Of a stretch of 46,004 bases of DNA, positions 41,327 to 46,004 are shown piece by piece. Position 1 is the stretch's first letter; each line of letters opens with the position of its first letter. The stretch spans positions 1 to 46,004 of the forward strand of contig JAGCXL010000005.1 of assembly GCA_017961295.1 (NCBI GenBank), in the 5' to 3' direction. The translations under genes and the position numbers were made by a program. The notes beneath the pieces are model-generated. The model made no database searches. It was not told where the DNA came from and saw only the letters and a program-made list of their open reading frames with translations. The stretch comes from Elusimicrobiaceae bacterium (GTDB taxonomy: Bacteria; Elusimicrobiota; Elusimicrobia; Elusimicrobiales; Elusimicrobiaceae).

Positions 41327-42190
41327 TTACATCTTGTTGGTAAAGTAGACAGGTGTTTGATTTTTGTCTTTGGCCTTGGCGGAAATTTTGTATATTTCGC
41401 CTTCTACTCCAATCCACACCCGGTTCTCTTTCCCTGTAGAAAACACTTTATTCATATCGCGTTGGAACTGCACCGGATCCCCCGATAACAATGCCAAACG
41501 TACCAAATCATTGGTATAGTATCCATAACGGATACGATGCCCTTCTTCCAAAATGGCGATATTGTGCAAAAATTCCTGTGCCTGGCGCACCTTGTATTTG
41601 TTTTGCCAATCACGTCCTCCAAAAGATTGATACAAAGAACTTACAAACAAAATGAGTAGTAGCGCCCCTAAACCGCGCACTGCCCATGTTTCCCAACCGG
41701 CACGTTCCCGTATTTGTACCACCACACTTCCCCCGAAAATATCATGCAAGGAACGTTTCCGGTCATCAACAAGCGCTAACACAAATCCACCAAAAAACAA
41801 AAAAGCACTCACATAATAACCTATAGCCCGCATAAAAGCACGTTGCCAAGAAATGGGGCCGCTTAAATCTTTTTTCACAACGGCAATACCTACTAAATTT
41901 TTACCTAAAGTAACACGCCCCCCTGATGAGAAAATAGTTTCATATAACACAAATACCAGGTTTACTGCCAGCGCCATAGCAACCACTTGCCACATTTCCA
42001 AATGTTGCCCCATAAATTTACAGATAAGCCCCACAATTGCTTTTAACGGCAAAAATATAATTCCGTAGTCAATGGCTAAGGCTACAAAACGTTCGGTAAT
42101 AGAAGCATATTCGACTGTCGGTTGCGGTTTCTCAAATTCCGCAGCAGAAGGTGCATCTTGCATAATATTAATGCGGTTTTCTTCGTTCAT
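41327..42190 (-). CDS. RDD membrane protein with pilin-like C-terminal tail
   Basis: A 287-residue protein. After a polar N-terminus (about 1-28) an RDD domain spans about 29-160, with helices near 38-60, 68-92 and 118-142 and the conserved ending DDRKRSLHDIFGGSVVV. A fourth helix (about 172-190) is followed by YKVRQAQEFLHNIAILEEGHRIRYGYYTNDLVRLA. That stretch resembles the N-terminal helix and first loop of type IV pilins (compare the pilin at 37163). It has no prepilin processing site. RDD function is unknown, perhaps transport. It has its own extended -10 promoter at 42208-42216. Confidence 0.78.
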   Translation of the reverse strand: MNEENRINIMQDAPSAAEFEKPQPTVEYASITERFVALAIDYGIIFLPLKAIVGLICKFMGQHLEMWQVVAMALAVNLVFVLYETIFSSGGRVTLGKNLVGIAVVKKDLSGPISWQRAFMRAIGYYVSAFLFFGGFVLALVDDRKRSLHDIFGGSVVVQIRERAGWETWAVRGLGALLLILFVSSLYQSFGGRDWQNKYKVRQAQEFLHNIAILEEGHRIRYGYYTNDLVRLALLSGDPVQFQRDMNKVFSTGKENRVWIGVEGEIYKISAKAKDKNQTPVYFTNKM

Positions 42191-42207
42191 AGATTCTCCG
42201 TTACTTT

Positions 42208-42216
42208 ATTATAACA
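42208..42216 (-). promoter_or_regulatory. Extended -10 promoter of the RDD gene
   Basis: On the minus strand TGT-TATAAT is a perfect extended -10 box. It sits in the 35-bp gap and the last bases before the M48 stop codon. The start is near 42201, leaving an 11-base leader with a GGAG ribosome site. Confidence 0.6.
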
Positions 42217-42225
42217 AGTTTTTGC

Positions 42226-43224
42226 CTAAAATCCTCGGTCCATTTCTTCCAATGCCGCAATACGTTTCTCAATGGGTGGGTGCGTAGCCGTAAGACCGCT
42301 CCAAGAAGAAAACAAATTTTGTTTTTCAAGCGGATTTTCTATACACATAGCCGCCATACTGGCACGTTTATCCAGCGCTTCCACCCGACTGTCTTGCGAA
42401 ATTTTGCGCAGTGCGTTGGCAAGCGCACGCGGGTTACGCGTCATAAGTGCCCCGGTAGCATCTGCCAAATACTCCCGTTGACGCGACATAGCCAAACGAA
42501 TCAACGGTGCAAACAAAAGGCCATACACCCAACAAATAATCCCCAAAATAATAAAAAGCATGGCCCCGTTATTTTTATTGTTACCACCGGAACGAGAAGA
42601 AAGCCCTATGCGAAAACATATTTCCCCCGCAAACGTAAAAAATGAAATCCCTGCTACCGTAATAAGCATTAAGCGAATATCGCGGTTTTCGATGTGCGCC
42701 AGTTCATGTGAAATAACCCCTTCTAACTCGGCCCGGTCCAACTTTTGAACAATTCCTTTTGTAAGGGCTAAAGAGGCGTGCTGCGGATCGCGCCCGGTAG
42801 CAAAGGCGTTTAAGGACTCATCATCCATAATGTAAATACGGGGCAACGGAAGACCTTGGCTAATGCACAGGTTTTCTACTAGGCGGTAAATTTCGGGTTG
42901 GTCCTGGCGGGAAATCGGAATAGCCTGCGCGCTGTTAAGTAAAATATGGTCCCCACTGAAATAAGAAACAGCCATCCAAATAGAAGCTAATATCCAACAA
43001 ATAGCTACCACTCCCGCCGACACAAAAAATGCTTCTATTCCCGCGGCTTGCGTGGCAGAAAGTACTTGTCCGTTGAGCGTACCCGTCAAAGTGGGTGGTA
43101 CAAAGAAGAACCAAATCCCCCCCAACACAAGCCCCGTAAATACGGCAAACGCCGCCGGGAACAATAATACAAGCATCCACGTGCGGCGTTTGTTATCGGC
43201 AATATGTTGGTAGGTAGTGGCCAT
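42226..43224 (-). CDS. M48-family membrane metallopeptidase (HtpX-like)
   Basis: A 332-residue zinc protease: two membrane helices (about 17-42 and 63-90), a conserved PRIYIMDDESLNAFATGRDP, the zinc motif VISHELAHIENRD (about 170-182), two further helices (about 185-205 and 222-245) and the third ligand region REYLADATGA. It resembles HtpX, which degrades misfolded membrane proteins. It follows lemA by 2 bp, a common pairing of LemA with M48 peptidases. Confidence 0.93.
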   Translation of the reverse strand: MATTYQHIADNKRRTWMLVLLFPAAFAVFTGLVLGGIWFFFVPPTLTGTLNGQVLSATQAAGIEAFFVSAGVVAICWILASIWMAVSYFSGDHILLNSAQAIPISRQDQPEIYRLVENLCISQGLPLPRIYIMDDESLNAFATGRDPQHASLALTKGIVQKLDRAELEGVISHELAHIENRDIRLMLITVAGISFFTFAGEICFRIGLSSRSGGNNKNNGAMLFIILGIICWVYGLLFAPLIRLAMSRQREYLADATGALMTRNPRALANALRKISQDSRVEALDKRASMAAMCIENPLEKQNLFSSWSGLTATHPPIEKRIAALEEMDRGF

Positions 43225-43226
43225 GG

Positions 43227-43793
43227 CTAAAATTCTACTTTAACCGGTTTTTGAGCAGCAGTTTTTTCACTGGCATCCAATTCAAAAAGCGGTTCTTGCG
43301 TAAAGTGGAAATGCCCCGCAATTACGTTGGCCGGGAATTGCTGAATTTTCGTATTAAAAGCCATTACATTTCCATTATAAAAACGGCGGGCAGCTTGAAT
43401 TTTATCCTCGGTATCACGCAGTTCCCGTTGAAGTTCCAAAAAGTTGGTATTGGCTTTTAAATCGGGATAATTTTCACTTAAAGCAAATAGCGATTTTAAA
43501 GCCCCAGTTAATTCTCCTTCCGCCTTGGCTACTTGCTCCACGGTTTGCGGTTGGCTAAAGGTAGAACTACGCGCAGCGATAATTTTTTCCAAAGTTTCGC
43601 TTTCATATTTAGCATACCCTTTGACGGTAGAAAGCAAATTGGGGATTAAATCAAAGCGGCGTTTAAGTTGTACTTCAATATCACTCCACGCCTCTTTGAC
43701 TTGGTTGCGCATACGCACCAAAGAGTTGTACAAACTCATTACGTAAAACCCAATAATCGCTACTACAACTACAACAACTAGAATACCACTCAT
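43227..43793 (-). CDS. lemA: LemA family protein
   Basis: A 188-residue protein: N-terminal membrane anchor (about 3-22), then a long helical bundle with the family pattern YNSLVRMRNQVKEAWSDIEVQLKRR and DLIPNLLSTVKGYAKYE. Its role is unknown; in several genomes lemA travels with M48 peptidases, as here. It overlaps the sulfatase-fold gene by 4 bp, so it is coupled to it. Confidence 0.95.
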   Translation of the reverse strand: MSGILVVVVVVAIIGFYVMSLYNSLVRMRNQVKEAWSDIEVQLKRRFDLIPNLLSTVKGYAKYESETLEKIIAARSSTFSQPQTVEQVAKAEGELTGALKSLFALSENYPDLKANTNFLELQRELRDTEDKIQAARRFYNGNVMAFNTKIQQFPANVIAGHFHFTQEPLFELDASEKTAAQKPVKVEF

Positions 43794-45817
43794 TTTTCTT
43801 CCTCCAGGTTTTGTTTTTGGTTATGATAAAATTCATAACGCGACGCTTCGTAGAGTCCGTGCGCTAATGCTTTCATATGCGCAAAACGTTCCGGCTCTTG
43901 GGCGGATAAATCCTCACGGAAATTTTCCGCCGCATACTTATAAAGTCCTTCCTTTTCCCCTTGGCTATGGTAATAGTACTCCCCTTGCACAAATCCAATA
44001 GGCGAAGGGGTGTCGGCCCAACCGTAAATCAAGGCACCCGGTTCGGCACCCGCGTTGGTAGTAAGCACATCACGCCCAATGGCGCGCGTTTTATACCCGC
44101 GTCCCAACAGACCCATGGCTATCGGAAAAATATCCACTTGGCTGGCTGTTTTGTCAATCTTTTGAGCTTCTTGAATGGGCCCGCCGGCAATAATTAACGG
44201 AATCCAATGGTTAATAAGGTTGAGTTCCACCGTACCGCGCGGCATATTTTCCGATTGGGGAGCTGCCAAACCATGATCCCCAAAGATAAAGAAAATGGTA
44301 TTTTTGTAATAAGGTTCTTTTTCGGCCAACTTGAAAAATTCCCGTAAAGCATGGTCCGAAAACCGTAACGAATTATATTCCGCCACACTTACAAAACTGC
44401 GTTTGTGGGCCAAATCCTCGCCAATATCAATCGTCTGGAACCCGGCGTTATCTTCAGGGATTGTATAAGGACGGTGATATCCGGCCGTTTGGATAATGGC
44501 AAAAAAGGGTTTCTTTTTTTCTTGCTGTTCCTGTGCAAGCACGCGGTTAGCCTCGCGGAATAAATCCAAGTCCGAAATTCCCCACACGTCGTTGCGGTGT
44601 TCATTTTCAAATTGGCCCTCCTCGTACATATGGATATCATCTATGTTATGTTCCAACACACCGCGGATATTACCCCAATTGGCACTGCCCCCGATAAAGT
44701 AATACTTCTCATACTCTTTTAAGGCATTAACAATAACGTGTTGATCCACCACCAGCGGATTACGTGAACTGGTTTTAAAAGAAGTTACGTCCGGGATATT
44801 AGTTACTGTAGCAAACACCGCGCGAGCCGTAGCGGACGTGGGCGAGAAAAAATTCGTAAACAAAATAGATTTGTCTGCTAACTCCCGCACAAACGGAGTC
44901 GGGTCCAAATCCGGGTTGGTAAACGAAATTTTATTCCACGCCAACGATTCCATAAAAATAATTACCACGTTATAATCGTGTTGTTCACTGGCGGGTTTAT
45001 CGGCTACTTCGCGGTCAAAAGAAAGTTTTTCTTTATCGGGATTTTGCACCTGTAAAAACGCAGAAACTTCATCGTAATACACGCGCGTTTTGGCTTCATC
45101 AAAACTATCGGCTTTTACAAAACGGGCCGTATCAAAAAGATTAAGTACCGGGTTCAATGTCAAATTACAGATGAAATGGTTTGTAGAGTGATAAGCATTA
45201 CTCCAACGCAGCGGATACTGGCTAATTTTGCCAAACCCCAACCCACCGGCGATGAGTAAACTTAAAAAGAACCACCCTAATTTCCCCCACCAACGGCGGT
45301 TATCTGGCGTACTAAAAGCTTTTTGCACAAGCCAACCCACAAACCAATATCCTAGCCCCACACATAATAAGAGTGCTAGTACCGCCCATACCAAGGGATA
45401 GGTTTGCCAAGCCATTTGCAGCGAAATCAGCGGATTTTCACTATACTTAAAAATGGAATAGTTAATGCGCATGGCAATGTAGGCATAGTGTGCAAAATCC
45501 GCAAAATACACAAGCACTACGGCAGCTTCCAACACGCCGCACAACGCCGCTATAAATTTGCGAATATAGAGCGCCCCTTTCCAAAATGCGCACAGTGTTA
45601 AATAAACCCCTAACGGAATAGATAAAAACCCGGCCAGGCGGAAATCAAATTTTGCACCGATGTAAAAAGTGGTCCATAACTCATGGTAATGAGCAGAAGT
45701 TAACGCTGCGTGGAAAACACCTAAAAAGATAATTCTAAAAATTCCAAACAAGAGCCAGTTTGCCAGAAAAAACGTAAAATAGGCTTTTACCCATCCCGGC
45801 ACAATTTGCTTTTTCAT
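43790..45817 (-). CDS. LTA-synthase-family membrane phosphatase/transferase
   Basis: A 675-residue protein with five N-terminal helices (about 15-38, 48-75, 85-108, 130-160 and 175-200) and a large extracytoplasmic sulfatase-fold domain (about 270-640). The domain has NVVIIFMESLAWNKIS at its start, a nucleophile threonine region near 327 (SATARAVFATVTN), IFFIFGDHGLAAP and NHWIPLIIAGG. Relatives transfer glycerol- or ethanolamine-phosphate groups to envelope glycans. In a diderm cell it may modify lipid A, periplasmic glycans or a polysaccharide. It is first in a unit with lemA, the M48 peptidase and the RDD protein. Confidence 0.88.
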   Translation of the reverse strand: MKKQIVPGWVKAYFTFFLANWLLFGIFRIIFLGVFHAALTSAHYHELWTTFYIGAKFDFRLAGFLSIPLGVYLTLCAFWKGALYIRKFIAALCGVLEAAVVLVYFADFAHYAYIAMRINYSIFKYSENPLISLQMAWQTYPLVWAVLALLLCVGLGYWFVGWLVQKAFSTPDNRRWWGKLGWFFLSLLIAGGLGFGKISQYPLRWSNAYHSTNHFICNLTLNPVLNLFDTARFVKADSFDEAKTRVYYDEVSAFLQVQNPDKEKLSFDREVADKPASEQHDYNVVIIFMESLAWNKISFTNPDLDPTPFVRELADKSILFTNFFSPTSATARAVFATVTNIPDVTSFKTSSRNPLVVDQHVIVNALKEYEKYYFIGGSANWGNIRGVLEHNIDDIHMYEEGQFENEHRNDVWGISDLDLFREANRVLAQEQQEKKKPFFAIIQTAGYHRPYTIPEDNAGFQTIDIGEDLAHKRSFVSVAEYNSLRFSDHALREFFKLAEKEPYYKNTIFFIFGDHGLAAPQSENMPRGTVELNLINHWIPLIIAGGPIQEAQKIDKTASQVDIFPIAMGLLGRGYKTRAIGRDVLTTNAGAEPGALIYGWADTPSPIGFVQGEYYYHSQGEKEGLYKYAAENFREDLSAQEPERFAHMKALAHGLYEASRYEFYHNQKQNLEEEK

Positions 45818-45906
45818 AAGAACGCCTCAACTAGTAAGATATTTATATTTTACAAAAATAAGTGTAATGCGGGAACCTTGTATATTAAAAAGGCAGGTAA
45901 AAATTC
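45818..45906. other. Upstream region of the LTA-synthase-like gene
   Basis: A/T-rich, with candidate -10-like hexamers (TATAAA, TAAAAT) on the minus strand but no matching -35 or extended -10. The promoter of the unit is probably here but cannot be placed with confidence. Confidence 0.4.
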
Positions 45907-45934
45907 CCCGGGCTTGACGAGGAAAGCCCGGGGG
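45907..45934. terminator. Strong hairpin, probable terminator
   Basis: CCCCGGGCTT (45907-45916) pairs perfectly with AAGCCCGGGG (45925-45934). On the minus strand a run of Ts follows after two bases; on the plus strand GGTTGTTATTTT follows. It probably ends a gene just outside the window. Confidence 0.7.
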
Positions 45935-45942
45935 GTTGTTAT

Positions 45943-45969
45943 TTTGCCGGGCGTTGCACCCGGCAAAAA
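45943..45969. repeat. Second GC-rich hairpin
   Basis: TTTTGCCGGG (45943-45952) pairs with CCCGGCAAAA (45960-45969) around a 7-base loop. The T-run is on the 5' side on both strands, so it is not a canonical terminator. It lies 8 bases from the hairpin at 45907. Confidence 0.6.
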
Positions 45970-46004
45970 GGGAATTAACTACAGTATTGGGAGCCGTGAT
46001 TGCC

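Noticed and set aside
45943-45969. Intrinsic terminator
   Set aside because: The T-run lies on the 5' side of the hairpin on both strands, so it lacks the required U-tract after the stem.

Overview
The window looks like a Gram-negative, diderm bacterium, most likely of the phylum Elusimicrobiota (gut Elusimicrobium-like lineage). This is inferred from the gene content seen: a short, eight-cysteine type IV pilin, UPF0164/PorV-type outer-membrane protein, FlgD-Ig-rich giant surface protein, Tad pilus genes and FtsX/EnvC. It was not tested by database search. Nearly all genes lie on the minus strand in long, tightly packed operons; no insertion sequence, CRISPR array or rRNA is visible.

Region 1 (1-342) is gene-free and repeat-rich. 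Region 2 (343-23183, minus) is one large Tad (tight adherence) pilus locus. Read in transcription order it holds a 1664-residue FlgD-Ig protein with a type IX-like C-terminal domain, a PorV-like protein, two Flp pilins, TadE, CpaB/RcpC, a very short secretin, a TadZ-TadA fusion ATPase interrupted by one in-frame TGA, TadB with an exported N-terminal extension, TadC, a TPR protein, a HAMP/PAS-like membrane protein, a small membrane protein and a thioredoxin-fold protein. After a terminator come two histidine kinases, a NarL-type regulator, a third Flp pilin, a TadG-like protein and a second TadE. Three small Flp pilins and two TadE proteins bracket the locus, and the two-component genes sit inside it, so piliation is probably under their control.

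Region 3 (23563-36835, minus) is a 12-gene operon-like run: M50 protease, trpS, scpA, scpB, glgA, alkaline phosphatase, ftsX, envC, S41 protease, tsaD, a solute-binding-fold protein without signal peptide, and a GAF-GAF-GGDEF cyclase. It joins chromosome segregation, division, translation and c-di-GMP genes.

Region 4 (36836-37780, plus) is a single type IV pilin gene behind a 217-nt leader. The leader folds into mutually exclusive helices ending in an intrinsic terminator, the architecture of a transcription attenuator or riboswitch. Region 5 holds ruvC and yebC (minus), tRNA-Arg(UCG), and a plus-strand CpXC protein plus CCA-adding enzyme pair. Region 6 (41327-45817, minus) encodes an LTA-synthase-like sulfatase-fold protein, LemA, an M48 protease and an RDD protein with a pilin-like tail.

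The strongest signals beyond gene calls are: (i) the pilin attenuator leader; (ii) a dispersed structured element at 44-170 and 23439-23561, whose 10-bp outer arms differ at 8 of 10 positions yet stay complementary; (iii) the broken TadZ-TadA fusion; (iv) the cytoplasmic solute-binding protein paired with a diguanylate cyclase; (v) a recurrent extended -10 promoter type (TGn-TAnAAT).
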